64,000 nt of DNA from Haemophilus parainfluenzae (GCF_014931375.1 NZ_CP063117.1:806001-870000), one strand, 5' to 3'. Positions 40,181 through 50,715 are shown, counted from the first letter of the stretch. Numbers and translations are program-made. The notes: generated from the letters alone by a model not told the origin.

Positions 40181-40807
40181 ATGAGACCATTAACTGCCAG
40201 ACAACAAGAAGTGCTGGAACTCTTAAAACGCCATTTAGAAACCACGGGTATGCCGCCTACTCGTGCAGAAATTTCTCGCGAATTAGGTTTTAAATCCCCT
40301 AATGCGGCAGAAGAACACTTAAAAGCACTTGCCCGCAAAGGTGCAATTGAAATTGTTGCTGGAGCTTCTCGCGGTATTCGCATTATTGATGACAGTGCAA
40401 ATGATGAGGAAGAAGAGGGCTTACCACTCATTGGTCGCGTGGCCGCAGGGGAACCGATTTTAGCGGAGCAACATATTGAAGGTACTTATCGTGTTGATGC
40501 CAATATGTTTAAGCCACAAGCTGATTTCTTATTAAAAGTATATGGTCAATCCATGAAAGATATCGGCATTTTAGATGGCGATCTTCTTGCCGTGCATAGC
40601 ACAAAAGATGTGCGAAATGGGCAGATTGTTGTCGCAAGAATTGAAGATGAAGTAACAGTAAAACGCCTAGAACGTAAAGGTTCAGTTATTTATCTGCATG
40701 CAGAAAATGAAGAGTTTCAGCCGATAGTGGTGAATCTTGAAGAACAACCTCATTTTGAAATTGAAGGGATTGCAGTAGGGATCATTCGTAATAACGCTTG
40801 GATGTAA
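40181..40807 (+). CDS. lexA: SOS repressor LexA
   Basis: The 208-residue repressor has the winged-helix N-terminus [20 protein letters not shown] with [15 protein letters not shown], the self-cleavage site AAG in GRVAAGEPI, the catalytic Ser in [13 protein letters not shown] and the Lys in [11 protein letters not shown] chose the ATG at 40181 after AGGAG; a GTG six bases upstream overlaps the SD. The plsB-lexA-dapF order is as I recall in H. influenzae. Confidence 0.97.
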   Translation: MRPLTARQQEVLELLKRHLETTGMPPTRAEISRELGFKSPNAAEEHLKALARKGAIEIVAGASRGIRIIDDSANDEEEEGLPLIGRVAAGEPILAEQHIEGTYRVDANMFKPQADFLLKVYGQSMKDIGILDGDLLAVHSTKDVRNGQIVVARIEDEVTVKRLERKGSVIYLHAENEEFQPIVVNLEEQPHFEIEGIAVGIIRNNAWM

Positions 40808-40928
40808 TGATGAAAGTGCGGAGAGAAAATAAAGTGTTTTTTGACTGCACTTTGTCTATTCTGGCTATTTGCCATTCGGCTTATTGCTCTCTATAATGCC
40901 AAAAAATTTTCAAATCAAGGAAGGAAGC

Positions 40929-41753
40929 ATGCAGTTTTCCAAAATGCATGGCCTTGGCAATGACTTTGTCGTTGTTGATGCTGTGACACAAAATGCCTAT
41001 TTTACCCCTGAAACCATTAAACGCTTAGCCGATCGTCATCGTGGCATTGGTTTTGATCAGCTTTTAATTGTTGAGCCTCCTTATGATCCAGATTTAGATT
41101 TCCATTACCGTATATTTAATGCAGATGGCAGTGAAGTATCGCAATGTGGAAACGGGGCAAGATGTTTTGCGCGTTTTGTGACTTTAAAAGGGCTGACCAA
41201 TAAAAAGGATATTGCAGTAAGCACACAAAAAGGAAAAATGGTTTTAACGGTAAAAGAAGATGGGCAAATTCGCGTCAATATGGGTGAACCAATTTGGGAA
41301 CCGAATAAAATTCCTTTTACAGCCAACAAATTTGAAAAAAACTATATTTTACGTACCGATGTTCAAACGGTGCTTTGTGGTGCAGTATCAATGGGCAATC
41401 CACATTGCGTTGTTCAAGTGGATAATATTGAAACGGCCAATGTAGCAGAGTTAGGTCCACTCTTAGAAAGCCACGAACGTTTTCCTGAAAGGGTAAACGC
41501 TGGATTTATGCAAGTCGTCAATCGTAACCACATTAAATTGCGTGTATATGAACGTGGTGCAGGTGAGACACAAGCTTGTGGCAGTGGGGCTTGTGCAGCA
41601 GCGGCAGTAGGAATGATGCAAGGTTTACTTGATAACAAAGTGCAAGTTGATCTACCTGGTGGTAGCTTGCTTATTGAGTGGGAAGGCGTAGGCTCACCGC
41701 TTTATATGACTGGCGATGCGACTCATATCTATGATGGCAACATTCACCTTTAA
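40929..41753 (+). CDS. dapF: diaminopimelate epimerase
   Basis: DapF converts LL-DAP to meso-DAP for lysine and peptidoglycan. The ATG at 40929 (274 residues, the E. coli length) gives [20 protein letters not shown] and has AAGGAAG as SD; the frame stays open 60 bases upstream without family match. The two catalytic cysteines are in [13 protein letters not shown] and [13 protein letters not shown]. Confidence 0.96.
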   Translation: MQFSKMHGLGNDFVVVDAVTQNAYFTPETIKRLADRHRGIGFDQLLIVEPPYDPDLDFHYRIFNADGSEVSQCGNGARCFARFVTLKGLTNKKDIAVSTQKGKMVLTVKEDGQIRVNMGEPIWEPNKIPFTANKFEKNYILRTDVQTVLCGAVSMGNPHCVVQVDNIETANVAELGPLLESHERFPERVNAGFMQVVNRNHIKLRVYERGAGETQACGSGACAAAAVGMMQGLLDNKVQVDLPGGSLLIEWEGVGSPLYMTGDATHIYDGNIHL

Positions 41754-41770
41754 TCTTTTCTAATCTGAAG

Positions 41771-41803
41771 AAAAAATGCGTGGAGATTATCCACGCATTT
41801 TTT
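41771..41803. terminator. terminator between dapF and the carbonic anhydrase gene
   Basis: AAAATGCGTGG (41773-41783) pairs with CCACGCATTTT (41791-41801), flanked by A and T runs. Confidence 0.88.
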
Positions 41804-41805
41804 AT

Positions 41806-42558
41806 TTATTGTTCAACTTCCACATCACGCTGATTTAATGGTTGCGTTGGACGGTTGTTTTTCCCTTCCATTTCTTCTATCGCGGCAATTTGTGCTTTGC
41901 TTGCTTGAATTGGTGATTTAAAAATGGTCCAAGCCACGTTTTCACTACAAGGTGGAGTTGTGAGAGATCCATTTAAGCGGAAGCGTGCCATCTCTTTTGG
42001 CATTAGCGCTTTAATATCAATCTGTTGAGCCAATTTTTCTTTTTGTCCAACGGTGAGTTTTTTCTCAACTACCGGTGCTAATGCTGGATTCGCTTCGCCT
42101 TCATTGACCATTACGGCAACAACTGCCAAAGCTTTATCTTCACTTTGATGGACAAAATGAATTTCTAAAGGATAATGTTGGCGTTTAAAAGTATGTTCAC
42201 TCGGTGTGTGAAAGTGAAATTGTTTTAAATAAAATGGTTTATTGTTGAGCGTAATAAATGGTGCATTTTCTTGTGCAACGCTAACTTGCACGGTATGTCC
42301 ATTGTTTTCTACTTGATACTCTGCAGGGAAGTAATTCATCTTAAGTGGTTTATTTGCCACTTTCATGCCGTTATCAGCTTCCAGATTAACAGGCGACTGA
42401 ACTTTCCCTAGCTTACAGGTTTGATATTCGGTGAGCAAATCACCCCAATGTTCAGGGCTTTCTTTTCCATTATAAGACCAATGCGCTTTATGCGTTTGGG
42501 CAAATGATGATGCGCTTAATGCGATAAGTAAGCTAGAAAGCAATAGACGAGTCTTCAT
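41806..42558 (-). CDS. cah: periplasmic alpha-type carbonic anhydrase
   Basis: The 250-residue zinc enzyme hydrates CO2. The ATG at 42558 gives the signal peptide MKTRLLLSSLLIALSASSFA; the longer frame from 42657 lacks support, and GGAGAGGTGCC is a good SD for 42558. HFHTPSEH and EIHFVHQSED contain the three zinc His, and RFRLNGSLTTPPCSENVAW is the conserved substrate block. A signal peptide places it in the periplasm. The family is widespread but patchy. Confidence 0.93.
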   Translation of the reverse strand: MKTRLLLSSLLIALSASSFAQTHKAHWSYNGKESPEHWGDLLTEYQTCKLGKVQSPVNLEADNGMKVANKPLKMNYFPAEYQVENNGHTVQVSVAQENAPFITLNNKPFYLKQFHFHTPSEHTFKRQHYPLEIHFVHQSEDKALAVVAVMVNEGEANPALAPVVEKKLTVGQKEKLAQQIDIKALMPKEMARFRLNGSLTTPPCSENVAWTIFKSPIQASKAQIAAIEEMEGKNNRPTQPLNQRDVEVEQ

Positions 42559-42712
42559 AAGGCACCTCTCCTTTTTTGTGGTATATGCCTCATCGATTCT
42601 ACTGATTCTGTATGATAGCTTTTTGATTTTGGTCAAGTTTTGTTTGAGTGTAAGCACTCATCGTACGAGTGGGGGTAATGCTAAAAAAGCCGTCTATTTT
42701 GACCGCACTTTT

Positions 42713-43645
42713 TTAGCTCTGATAGAGTCTTTCTCTAAGATCTTCTGCAGTTTTGCTGGTTTTAATTCGTTCAAAAACGATATCTGCTTCAGGATATTCT
42801 TTATTAAGATAGCGTAGCCATTGTTTGATCCGGGCAACATGATAAAAACTGGAATCATGGAAATTTTCCATTTCCGCATATTTTTGCAAGATTTTTTGAA
42901 TATCCACCCAAGGCATTTTTTCGCAATTTTGTTTGAGTACAAGGCTTAAGTTTGGGATATTTAATGCACCACGCCCGACCATTAGATCTTCGCAACCTGT
43001 CGCTTTCAAACATGCTTGACCATCTTCCCAACGCCAAATTTCACCATTAGCAATCACTGGGATCGTCAAGCGAGATCTCACTTCACCGATTTTTTCCCAA
43101 TTGATGCGATCGGCACGATAGCCATCGGCTTTAGTTCGACCGTGAATAGTGATTTCAGTCGCGCCACCTTGTTGTACGGCGTCGGCAATTTCAAACGCTT
43201 GTGAAGTACAATCCCAACCTAATCGCACTTTCACACTGACAGGTAAATGACTAGGTACGGTTTTTCGCAAGGCTAGAGTCGCTTGATAAATTAATTCAGG
43301 TTGTTTGAGTAGAGCTGCGCCTCCGTTGCTTCCATTAACGGTTTTGGATGGGCAGCCACAATTTAAATCAATACCATGCGAGCCAAGCTCAATAGCGCGA
43401 TTGGCATTTTCAGCAAGACAGTTCGGATGTTGACCTAAAAGTTGGACACGAACGGGCGTTTTAGAAGGTGTAAAGCCCTGATTTTTGAGTTCAGGGCAAA
43501 GACGATAAAAGACTTTTTCGGGTAAGAGTTGATCCACCACGCGGACAAATTCGGTGATGCAGAGATCGTATTCATTCACTTCAGTTAGAAGTTGGCGAAC
43601 GAAAGGATCAAGCACCCCTTGCATAGGGGCGAGGATAACACGCAC
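42713..43645 (-). CDS. dusC: tRNA-dihydrouridine(16) synthase
   Basis: The 310-residue FMN enzyme makes D16 in t[43 protein letters not shown] (catalytic Cys) and [13 protein letters not shown] are DusC-type motifs. It starts with GTG, overlapping the djlA stop by one base (TAGTG), so the genes are translationally coupled. Confidence 0.95.
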   Translation of the reverse strand: MRVILAPMQGVLDPFVRQLLTEVNEYDLCITEFVRVVDQLLPEKVFYRLCPELKNQGFTPSKTPVRVQLLGQHPNCLAENANRAIELGSHGIDLNCGCPSKTVNGSNGGAALLKQPELIYQATLALRKTVPSHLPVSVKVRLGWDCTSQAFEIADAVQQGGATEITIHGRTKADGYRADRINWEKIGEVRSRLTIPVIANGEIWRWEDGQACLKATGCEDLMVGRGALNIPNLSLVLKQNCEKMPWVDIQKILQKYAEMENFHDSSFYHVARIKQWLRYLNKEYPEADIVFERIKTSKTAEDLRERLYQS

Positions 43646-44511
43646 TATTTCCAGCCTTTCACTTTACAAATTAAATCGTAAGCGGCCTGGATTTGTTGCG
43701 CTTTTTCTTTAGCCATCTCCATCATTTCTGGCGGTAAGCCTTTCGCAACTAATTTATCCGGGTGATGTTCATTCATTAAACGACGATATGCACGTTTTAC
43801 GGCATTGCGATCATCACTTTCACTCACGCCCAATACTTTATAAGCATCACTTAATGTTGGGCCTGAAGATTGTTGGTATCCGCCCTGTTGTTGGTATTGG
43901 TAACCACCTTGCTGTTGATAACCGCCTTGTTGGTATTGGCGATAGAATCCACCTTGGGTAAATTGGCGAGCCGCAATTTCCATTGCCAGCATTTGCTCAA
44001 ACTGCATACGGGAAAGACCAAGTTCTTCGGCTACCACATAAAGCACTTCTTTTTCTGACTCATGTAATTGAGAATCAGCAAAGGCAGCCTGCACTTGCAC
44101 GTGTAAGAACATTCTCAGTAAGTCAGCACGTTGTCCACATCCAATGCGGAATTCACGAATCACCTGGCGTAAAGGGAAATCGGCTTCTTTACCGCGACGA
44201 AAGGCCTCTTGAGCGAGTTTGCGATGGCTCTCATCTAATTGCATCTGGTTCATCAACTGATTCGCCAGTTGAATATCTTCTTCCGTCACACGACCTTTGG
44301 ATTTACTTAAATGCCCAAGTACCGCAAAAGTAGTTTGCATAAAGAGTGCTTGTCGGGTCGTTTTTTTCTTAAAAAAGCTAGAGTTAACCGAACCAAGCTC
44401 ATAGAGTTTTTTATCTGCGATGGAGCCTAAAATAAGTCCAGCGATAGCGCCGAAAAAGCCCCCCCATTTAAAACCGAGAAAAACGCCGATAATCTTTCCA
44501 AAAAAATACAT
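43645..44511 (-). CDS. djlA: co-chaperone DjlA
   Basis: The 288-residue DnaK co-chaperone has one N-terminal membrane helix with Gly-rich face ([20 protein letters not shown]), a TerB-like helical domain, a Gly/Gln/Tyr-rich linker of GGYQQ-type repeats at residues ~195-215, and a C-terminal J domain with HHPDK. The linker resembles a low-complexity tether. Coupled to dusC downstream. Confidence 0.94.
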   Translation of the reverse strand: MYFFGKIIGVFLGFKWGGFFGAIAGLILGSIADKKLYELGSVNSSFFKKKTTRQALFMQTTFAVLGHLSKSKGRVTEEDIQLANQLMNQMQLDESHRKLAQEAFRRGKEADFPLRQVIREFRIGCGQRADLLRMFLHVQVQAAFADSQLHESEKEVLYVVAEELGLSRMQFEQMLAMEIAARQFTQGGFYRQYQQGGYQQQGGYQYQQQGGYQQSSGPTLSDAYKVLGVSESDDRNAVKRAYRRLMNEHHPDKLVAKGLPPEMMEMAKEKAQQIQAAYDLICKVKGWK

Positions 44512-44617
44512 TCTTTTCCCCTAAAGTGCGGTCAAAAGGTCTTTTGACAATAATGGGCAGACGCTAATGTCTGCCCTTACATTAATATGGCTTTATTCTT
44601 ATTTTTCAAGTAATAAA

Positions 44618-45259
44618 TTACACACCATAACTTTCACGATAAGCCCGCATCGCAGGTAAATATTGCTGATAATCGGGTTCTTTTTCAATGAATTGCATTA
44701 AATCATCCAAATCAATAATGGAAAGCACTTGGCATTGATAGTCGCGTTCCACTTCTTGGATGGCAGAAAGTTCCCCTTTGCCTTTTTCCTGACGATTTAA
44801 TGCAATAAAGACAGCGACTAATTTCGCGTGATTGGCTTCAAGAAGTGCCATGGATTCACGAATGGCTGTGCCAGCTGTAATGACATCATCGACTAACAAC
44901 ACATTGCCTGTTAATGGGCTACCGATCAAATTACCGCCTTCACCGTGATCTTTGGCTTCTTTGCGATTAAAGCAAACAGGTGTATCACGGTTAAATTGAT
45001 TGAATAGTGCAATGGAAACGCTCGTCGCAATCGGAATGCCTTTATAGGCAGGTCCAAAAATGACATCAAAATCGACCGCACTTGATTGAATTGCTTTCGC
45101 GTAGTATTCACCTAAGCGAGCAAGATCTGCGCCAGTACTAAACAATCCAGCATTGAAAAAATAAGGACTTTTTCGACCTGATTTTAGGGTAAATTCACCA
45201 AATTTGAGCACTTGGCGACTCAACGCGAATTTAATAAATTCGATTTTGTAGCTTTCCAT
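44618..45259 (-). CDS. pyrE: orotate phosphoribosyltransferase
   Basis: The 213-residue enzyme makes OMP from orotate and [50 protein letters not shown] (flexible loop) and [16 protein letters not shown] (PRPP motif) are canonical. It follows rph by nine bases, the conserved rph-pyrE operon. Confidence 0.97.
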   Translation of the reverse strand: MESYKIEFIKFALSRQVLKFGEFTLKSGRKSPYFFNAGLFSTGADLARLGEYYAKAIQSSAVDFDVIFGPAYKGIPIATSVSIALFNQFNRDTPVCFNRKEAKDHGEGGNLIGSPLTGNVLLVDDVITAGTAIRESMALLEANHAKLVAVFIALNRQEKGKGELSAIQEVERDYQCQVLSIIDLDDLMQFIEKEPDYQQYLPAMRAYRESYGV

Positions 45260-45268
45260 TTTTTGTTC

Positions 45269-45985
45269 CTATAAACCTAATGCTTCACGTTGTGCAGCGA
45301 AGATTTGTTCGCAGCCTTGTTTTGCTAAGCCTAATAAGGTGAGTAATTCTTCGTGGCTGAATGGTTCACCTTCTGCAGTACCTTGCACTTCGATCATGCG
45401 ACCATCTTCCATCATTACAACGTTCATATCTGTTTCAGCGGCTGAATCTTCTACATATTCCAAATCACACACGGCTTCACCTTCAACAATTCCAACCGAA
45501 ATTGCCGCAACCAGACCTTTGATTGGATTGGTTTTTAATGTGCCGTTAGTGATTAAACCATTGATAGCATCACATAAAGCCACTGCTGCACCAGTGATAG
45601 AAGCGGTTCTTGTACCGCCATCCGCTTGAATCACATCGCAGTCTAAGGTAATAGAACGTTCGCCAAGGGCTTCTAAGTCAACCATTGCACGTAATGAACG
45701 TGCGATTAAGCGTTGAATTTCCATGGTACGTCCACCTTGTTTGCCTTTTGCTGCTTCACGTTGCATACGGCTGTGTGTAGAGCGTGGCAACATGCCATAT
45801 TCTGCTGTCACCCAACCTTGATTTTGCCCTTTTAAGAAACGCGGTACGCTTTCATCAACACTCGCCGTACATAATACTTTGGTATCACCAAATTCAACTA
45901 ATACTGAGCCTTCAGCATGTTTAGTATAATTACGGGTGATTTTAATTGGACGAGATTGATGATTTTCACGATTATTTGGACGCAT
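45269..45985 (-). CDS. rph: ribonuclease PH
   Basis: The 238-residue phosphorolytic exonuclease trims tRNA 3' ends. [39 protein letters not shown] and [20 protein letters not shown] are family blocks. Full length with no frameshift, unlike E. coli K-12. First gene of rph-pyrE. Confidence 0.97.
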   Translation of the reverse strand: MRPNNRENHQSRPIKITRNYTKHAEGSVLVEFGDTKVLCTASVDESVPRFLKGQNQGWVTAEYGMLPRSTHSRMQREAAKGKQGGRTMEIQRLIARSLRAMVDLEALGERSITLDCDVIQADGGTRTASITGAAVALCDAINGLITNGTLKTNPIKGLVAAISVGIVEGEAVCDLEYVEDSAAETDMNVVMMEDGRMIEVQGTAEGEPFSHEELLTLLGLAKQGCEQIFAAQREALGL

Positions 45986-46047
45986 TCTGAATTCCTTTAT
46001 TTTTATTGATAAAAAAGCGTGCCTATTTTAGCACGCTTTTCACTGTT

Positions 46048-47790
46048 TTATGGATTTGCTTGTTCAAACTCACGAATTTTATTAAAGACATCTTGTAAAT
46101 CTGAGCCGTAGTTGATTTTCTGCAATTCCGGTACCGAGTTTGATTTCACTAACATTCTGAGTGGTTGGAACTGCATATTACACAAGTAGATTTGTTGATG
46201 TGGCAACATATGTTGTACGAAGTGGGTGAGTGCATGAATGCCTCCAGTATCGAGCACGGTCACGGCATCGCATTGCAATACAATATGTTTGATCTCGTGA
46301 TCCGTATGTACGGTTTTATCGTGCAAATCCGCAAAGAGTTTATCTGCCGCAGCAAAGAATAATGGACCACTGATACGATAAGCTAACACATCATTTAGAT
46401 CTTCTGGCACGGGTTGTTCAATCGTTTTTGTCATTTCTGCAATGGTACGGATAAATAAGAGGCTCGCTAATAATACGCCGACAGAGATTGCGATCACCAT
46501 ATCAAATAACACGGTGAGAATTAAGCAAGTGAACAACACAGCAATTTCATTTTTTGTTGACCGACGTGCTAAACGAATGATTTCAGGTACATTCGCCATA
46601 TGCCAAGCTACCATTAATAGCAATGCAGCCATAGAAGAGAGTGGCAAATAAGACAGGGCATTCGCAAAGAATAATAGCGAGAATAAAACTAAGAGTGCAT
46701 GAATTACACTGGCTATTGGTGATACAGCCCCAGATTTAACGTTGGCTGCAGAACGTGCAATTGCTGCAGTTGCCGTAATTCCGCCTAAGAATGGTGAAAT
46801 AATATTACCTAAACCTTGGGCGAGTAATTCATTATTGGAATGATGTTTGGTATCCGTCATATTATCTAAGATGACCGCACAAAGTAGAGATTCAATCGCG
46901 CCTAATACCGCCATTGAAAAGGCGGCAGGCAAGATATCTTGTATGCGATCAAAATTCCAATTGATGACTTCACCTTGTGCATTAGGAATATTCCAAGGTA
47001 AGGCAAATTCAGGCAAGACATTAGGGATACCATGTCCTGTTGTACCATCAGATAAGGTGTATTGGAATGCCGTACCAATAGTTTCAACCGAGAAACCAAA
47101 TTGTCCTAAGGCTAATGCCATGAGTGTCCCAATAATGACCGCAGGTAAATGACCCGGCACGGGTAAACGAAGCTTATGCCATTGGGTGAGTACAAATAAG
47201 GTGACCACTCCAACAGCGGTGTCTGCCCAGTTAATCGTCGGAAGTGCGGTCAAGATAGCTTGCACTTTTTCAATATAGTGAGGTGGCATCTGAGCAATGT
47301 CTAGACCTAAGAAATCTTTGATTTGCAAGGTGCCGATAGTGATCCCAATTCCGCAGGTAAAGCCAAGTGTAACGGGGAGAGGAATGTACTCAATTAATCG
47401 CCCTAATCGAGACAATGCCATGATGACTAAAATAATCCCCGAGAGCAGCGTAGCCATGAGCAAACCACTGAGTCCAAATTGTTGGGTAACGGGATATAAA
47501 ATCACGACAAATGCCGCGGTTGGTCCAGAAATATTGAAACGCGATCCACCAGTTAATGCAATCACAATACCCGCCACAATAGCAGTATAAAGGCCATGTT
47601 GTGGTGGAACACCGCTGGCAATGGCTAGAGCCATGGAGAGGGGAATCGCAATGACTCCCACGGTGAGTCCCGCAATAATATCTTTAATTAACTTTTGTTT
47701 TCCGTAACCTTCACGGAAAGATTCTTTCAATGCGCTAAATGGTTTTACGGCCAAAAACACATTTTTAGAAAAGAGAGATTTGATTTGCAT
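46048..47790 (-). CDS. SulP family anion transporter with STAS domain
   Basis: The 580-residue SLC26/SulP transporter has [20 protein letters not shown] and [20 protein letters not shown] as the family N-terminal signature, about fourteen membrane spans, and a cytoplasmic STAS domain at residues ~440-570 ([20 protein letters not shown]). Members move sulfate, bicarbonate or dicarboxylates (e.g. DauA). The substrate here is undetermined; a bicarbonate role would fit with the carbonic anhydrase nearby but that is speculation. Confidence 0.9.
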   Translation of the reverse strand: MQIKSLFSKNVFLAVKPFSALKESFREGYGKQKLIKDIIAGLTVGVIAIPLSMALAIASGVPPQHGLYTAIVAGIVIALTGGSRFNISGPTAAFVVILYPVTQQFGLSGLLMATLLSGIILVIMALSRLGRLIEYIPLPVTLGFTCGIGITIGTLQIKDFLGLDIAQMPPHYIEKVQAILTALPTINWADTAVGVVTLFVLTQWHKLRLPVPGHLPAVIIGTLMALALGQFGFSVETIGTAFQYTLSDGTTGHGIPNVLPEFALPWNIPNAQGEVINWNFDRIQDILPAAFSMAVLGAIESLLCAVILDNMTDTKHHSNNELLAQGLGNIISPFLGGITATAAIARSAANVKSGAVSPIASVIHALLVLFSLLFFANALSYLPLSSMAALLLMVAWHMANVPEIIRLARRSTKNEIAVLFTCLILTVLFDMVIAISVGVLLASLLFIRTIAEMTKTIEQPVPEDLNDVLAYRISGPLFFAAADKLFADLHDKTVHTDHEIKHIVLQCDAVTVLDTGGIHALTHFVQHMLPHQQIYLCNMQFQPLRMLVKSNSVPELQKINYGSDLQDVFNKIREFEQANP

Positions 47791-47870
47791 AAAAATACGA
47801 TAATAAAAAGGAATAAGTTTATATTTTAGCTAAAAGGAACAGGATTTTTTATGTTCTAGCTCAAAAAACT

Positions 47871-47898
47871 TGACTAATCTTAGATAAATCTTTATATT
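47871..47898 (+). promoter_or_regulatory. promoter of tRNA-Ser
   Basis: TTGACT (47871-47876), 16-base spacer, TATATT (47893-47898), then a TCACGCAC discriminator, 17 bases before the tRNA. Confidence 0.7.
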
Positions 47899-47914
47899 TC
47901 ACGCACTTCAAAAC

Positions 47915-48004
47915 GGTGAGATGTCCGAGTGGTTGAAGGAGCACGCCTGGAAAGCGTGTATGTGCGAAAGTGCATCGGGGGTTCGAATCCCCCTCTCACC
48001 GCCA
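47915..48004 (+). tRNA. tRNA-Ser (GGA)
   Basis: A 90-base class II tRNA: acceptor GGTGAGA pairs with TCTCACC, anticodon GGA in CCTGGAAAG, long variable arm, GGTTCGAATCC T-arm, and encoded CCA. Reads UCC/UCU codons. Confidence 0.97.
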
Positions 48005-48072
48005 TTCAAATTACAATCCTTTATAAATATCCGATTATTTTTTAAATCATAGATGATATTTTATGGATATAA

Positions 48073-48097
48073 AAAAGCACGCATTAAGCGTGCTTTT
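48073..48097. terminator. terminator between tRNA-Ser and the autotransporter gene
   Basis: AAAAGCACGC (48073-48082) pairs with GCGTGCTTTT (48088-48097). The T run is best on the minus strand, so it mainly ends the autotransporter transcript. Confidence 0.8.
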
Positions 48098-48118
48098 GTT
48101 ATTTATACGAGTATTTAG

Positions 48119-49252
48119 TTAGCGCCAACGTATCCCAACACCTGCACCCGCACCAAAATCACCACGGCTACTTGCAGTACCGCCTACTTTAAATAGCAGT
48201 TTGCCATTATCAGAAGCACGAGAATAACCGACTGCTAGCGCACTTTCATTACGGAAAGTTCCTGCACCTACACCAAGCACGCTTTCCCCAGAAGTAATTG
48301 CTTGGGGGACTTGTGTTAACGCAATAGCGCTGGAAATGCCTGCACGTAATTTTTTCACGTTGTGTTTCAAATCTGAGCGCAATGATTCAGTAGAACGTGT
48401 CATTTCAGAGCGTAAATCAGAAATCTCTTTTGTATTTGTCATCACTTGATTTGATAAGTGATCTAAACGTGAAGCGTTATTAGCAATATTTTGCACGTTA
48501 TTGTTTACTTTATCAGCAAGTGCTTTGGTGTTTTGAGTATTACTTGATGAATTATGGCTGATTCTATTTTTTAGATCATCGATATCAGTTCTGTTCGTTT
48601 GAATATTGTTTGTATTATTTTTTACTTGGTTATCTAGGTTATTTAGATTTTTTTGGGTATCCCTAACTCGCTCTTCTACACCCGTGATACGATTATCTAA
48701 ATCCTTACGATTCTCTGTAATTCGTTCATCTAAATCTTTGCGATTCTCCGTAATACGATTATCTAAATCTTTGCGATTTTCTGTAATTCGTTCATCGAGC
48801 GCTCGGCGATCTTCAGTAATGCGACTATCTAAACGACCTACTTCATCATTAATGCGGTTGTTGAGATTTTTATCTGTTTCATTAATGCGATCATTTAAGT
48901 TTTTATCTGTTTGGTTTAAACGCTCATCAACGCCAGTAATACGATTATTTAAATCTTTCTGAGCATTGGTAATGCGATCATCAAGGCGCCCCACTTCAGT
49001 TGTTACACGATTATCAATTTCAGTTTGAGTATTCGTAATACGTTCATCGAGCACTCGGCGATCTTCAGTAATGCGACTATCTAAACGTCCCACTTCGTCA
49101 TTGATGCGGTTATTGAGATTTTTATCTGTTTCATTAATACGCTCGTCGAGTCTTCCCACTTGAGCATAAACTTCAGTTTTTGTTGCTGTATCTTCTGCGA
49201 AAGCAAGAGATGCACTTCCAAATAAACATACAAATAAGAGTGTTTTTTTCAT
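48119..49252 (-). CDS. trimeric autotransporter (YadA-like) with hendecad stalk and no head
   Basis: The 377-residue protein has signal peptide MKKTLLFVCLFGSASLAFA. From Leu35 it is a coiled-coil stalk of 11-residue units such as LDNRITENRKD: fourteen hendecads at residues 35-195, split by heptads at 112-118 and 196-202. A Asn-rich segment (~205-260) and neck follow. The last ~70 residues (SSAIALTQVPQAI, SVLGVGAGTFRNESALAVG) are a YadA membrane anchor. No head domain precedes the stalk. It ends GIRWR, with Arg after the usual terminal aromatic. Probably a short surface adhesin or stalk; ligand unknown. Flanked by tRNA genes. Confidence 0.9.
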   Translation of the reverse strand: MKKTLLFVCLFGSASLAFAEDTATKTEVYAQVGRLDERINETDKNLNNRINDEVGRLDSRITEDRRVLDERITNTQTEIDNRVTTEVGRLDDRITNAQKDLNNRITGVDERLNQTDKNLNDRINETDKNLNNRINDEVGRLDSRITEDRRALDERITENRKDLDNRITENRKDLDERITENRKDLDNRITGVEERVRDTQKNLNNLDNQVKNNTNNIQTNRTDIDDLKNRISHNSSSNTQNTKALADKVNNNVQNIANNASRLDHLSNQVMTNTKEISDLRSEMTRSTESLRSDLKHNVKKLRAGISSAIALTQVPQAITSGESVLGVGAGTFRNESALAVGYSRASDNGKLLFKVGGTASSRGDFGAGAGVGIRWR

Positions 49253-49435
49253 CAGGTTTAATTCCTTTAAATAGAAAATATCCGAAATATTATAAAAGTT
49301 TCATTTGGTATGAAACGAAATGAATAATACTTGTATGAGATTATTTGGTAAATATTTAGACTTGGAAATTTACAAAAATTTACATTGCAAAACAATGGCT
49401 TACGGGGGTATGCTTCGCTTGAATGAGTATTATAA

Positions 49436-49512
<77 letters not shown>

Positions 49513-49564
49513 ATTTCAAGGGTTACATCTTTTGTATGGAATTTCGAGGGAAATATAAAAGAAG

Positions 49565-49641
49565 TGGTCGGCGAGATAGGATTTGAACCTACGACCCACT
49601 GGTCCCAAACCAGTTGCGCTACCAAGCTGCGCTACTCGCCG
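49565..49641 (-). tRNA. tRNA-Pro (TGG)
   Basis: A 77-base tRNA: acceptor CGGCGAG pairs with CTCGCCG, anticodon TGG in GTTTGGGAC, T-arm GGTTCAAATCC, encoded CCA. First gene of a Pro-Arg tRNA unit. Confidence 0.97.
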
Positions 49642-49654
49642 ACGATTGAGCACA

Positions 49655-49682
49655 ATTATAGTGAGCTTTTCTTTTCAGTCAA
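49655..49682 (-). promoter_or_regulatory. promoter of the tRNA-Pro/tRNA-Arg unit
   Basis: On the minus strand TTGACT (49682-49677), 16-base spacer, TATAAT (49660-49655), 13 bases before tRNA-Pro. Confidence 0.78.
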
Positions 49683-49751
49683 TTAATTTTTTAGATTCCT
49701 CTTTCAATTGCTCAAAATTATTCCAGTTTTTTAACCGCTCTTTTGTTGTCT

Positions 49752-49795
49752 TTGTAAAATAAGGCGTTGTCAGTTAAAATAGCAAACGTTTACTT
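49752..49795 (+). promoter_or_regulatory. folD promoter with PurR-like operator
   Basis: -35 TTGTAA (49752-49757), 17-base spacer, -10 TAAAAT (49775-49780). TAGCAAACGTTTACTT (49780-49795) closely matches the PurR consensus ACGCAAACGTTTGCGT and covers the start site. Purine repression is inferred. Confidence 0.55.
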
Positions 49796-49818
49796 AATGC
49801 CACCTTGAGGAAAAATGC

Positions 49819-50676
49819 ATGACCGCCCAAATTATTTCAGGTACTGAACTATCAAAAAAAATCAAATCGGATGTTGCCAATAAAATTGAACATTATCGTG
49901 CTCAAGGTAAACGTGCACCAGGACTTGCGGTAATTTTGGTGGGGGCCGATCCCGCTTCTCAAGTCTATGTAGGCAGTAAACGAAAAAGTTGTGAGGAAAT
50001 CGGGATGGTTTCAAAGTCCTATGACTTACCTGAAGCAACGTCGGAAGCAGAACTACTACAACTGATAGATCAATTGAATGCCGATGAAACCATTGATGGT
50101 ATTCTCGTGCAACTTCCATTGCCTGAACAAATTAATAGTACATCAGTGATTGAGCGTATTAGCCCTGAAAAAGATGTGGATGGTTTCCATCCTTATAATG
50201 TGGGGCGCTTATGTCAGCGTATTCCAACTTTACGCGCTTGCACCCCTTATGGCGTGATGAAATTATTAGAAACCACAGGTATCGATTTGCACGGTAAGCA
50301 TGCGGTGATCGTTGGAGCATCAAATATTGTGGGTCGTCCAATGTCGCTTGAATTATTATTGGCTGGCGCTACTGTCACAGTGACGCACCGTTTCACCAAA
50401 GATTTAGAGCATCATATCCGTCAGGCTGATGTTTTAGTAGTGGCCGTGGGCAAACCTCGTTTTATTTCGGGCGATTGGATTAAAGAAGGGGCAACAGTCA
50501 TTGATGTAGGGATTAACCGTATCAATGGTAAATTAGTGGGTGATGTGGAATATGATGTGGCGATACAAAAAGCGGCCTATATTACACCAGTACCGGGTGG
50601 AGTAGGGCCAATGACGGTTGCCATGCTGATGTTTAATACACTTTATGCTTATGAGCATAACAATCAACTCGTTTAA
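49819..50676 (+). CDS. folD: bifunctional methylene-THF dehydrogenase/cyclohydrolase
   Basis: The 285-residue enzyme interconverts 5,10-methylene-THF and 10-formyl-[23 protein letters not shown] holds the catalytic Tyr-Lys pair; GILVQLPLP and [13 protein letters not shown] are conserved; [19 protein letters not shown] is the NADP site; [15 protein letters not shown] closes it. GAGG lies eight bases before the ATG. PurR-like control fits the supply of formyl groups for purines. Confidence 0.97.
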   Translation: MTAQIISGTELSKKIKSDVANKIEHYRAQGKRAPGLAVILVGADPASQVYVGSKRKSCEEIGMVSKSYDLPEATSEAELLQLIDQLNADETIDGILVQLPLPEQINSTSVIERISPEKDVDGFHPYNVGRLCQRIPTLRACTPYGVMKLLETTGIDLHGKHAVIVGASNIVGRPMSLELLLAGATVTVTHRFTKDLEHHIRQADVLVVAVGKPRFISGDWIKEGATVIDVGINRINGKLVGDVEYDVAIQKAAYITPVPGGVGPMTVAMLMFNTLYAYEHNNQLV

Positions 50677-50683
50677 GAAATGA

Positions 50684-50715
50684 AAAAAGTGCGGTTAAAT
50701 TTGACCGCACTTTTT
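50684..50715. terminator. USS-pair terminator between folD and ndh
   Basis: AAAAAGTGCGGT (50684-50695) pairs with ACCGCACTTTTT (50704-50715), inverted uptake signals with A and T runs for convergent genes. Confidence 0.9.

Noticed and set aside
40814..40858. USS-pair terminator between lexA and dapF
   Set aside because: Both arms are mutated (GTGCGGAG, GACTGCACTT), leaving a weak stem.
48606..48962. Ser/Arg-rich plus-strand ORF with repeats
   Set aside because: It mirrors the stalk repeats of the autotransporter on the other strand.
48119..49252. CRISPR-like array from the repeated pattern
   Set aside because: The repeats are in-frame coding units of 33 bases with no spacer structure.
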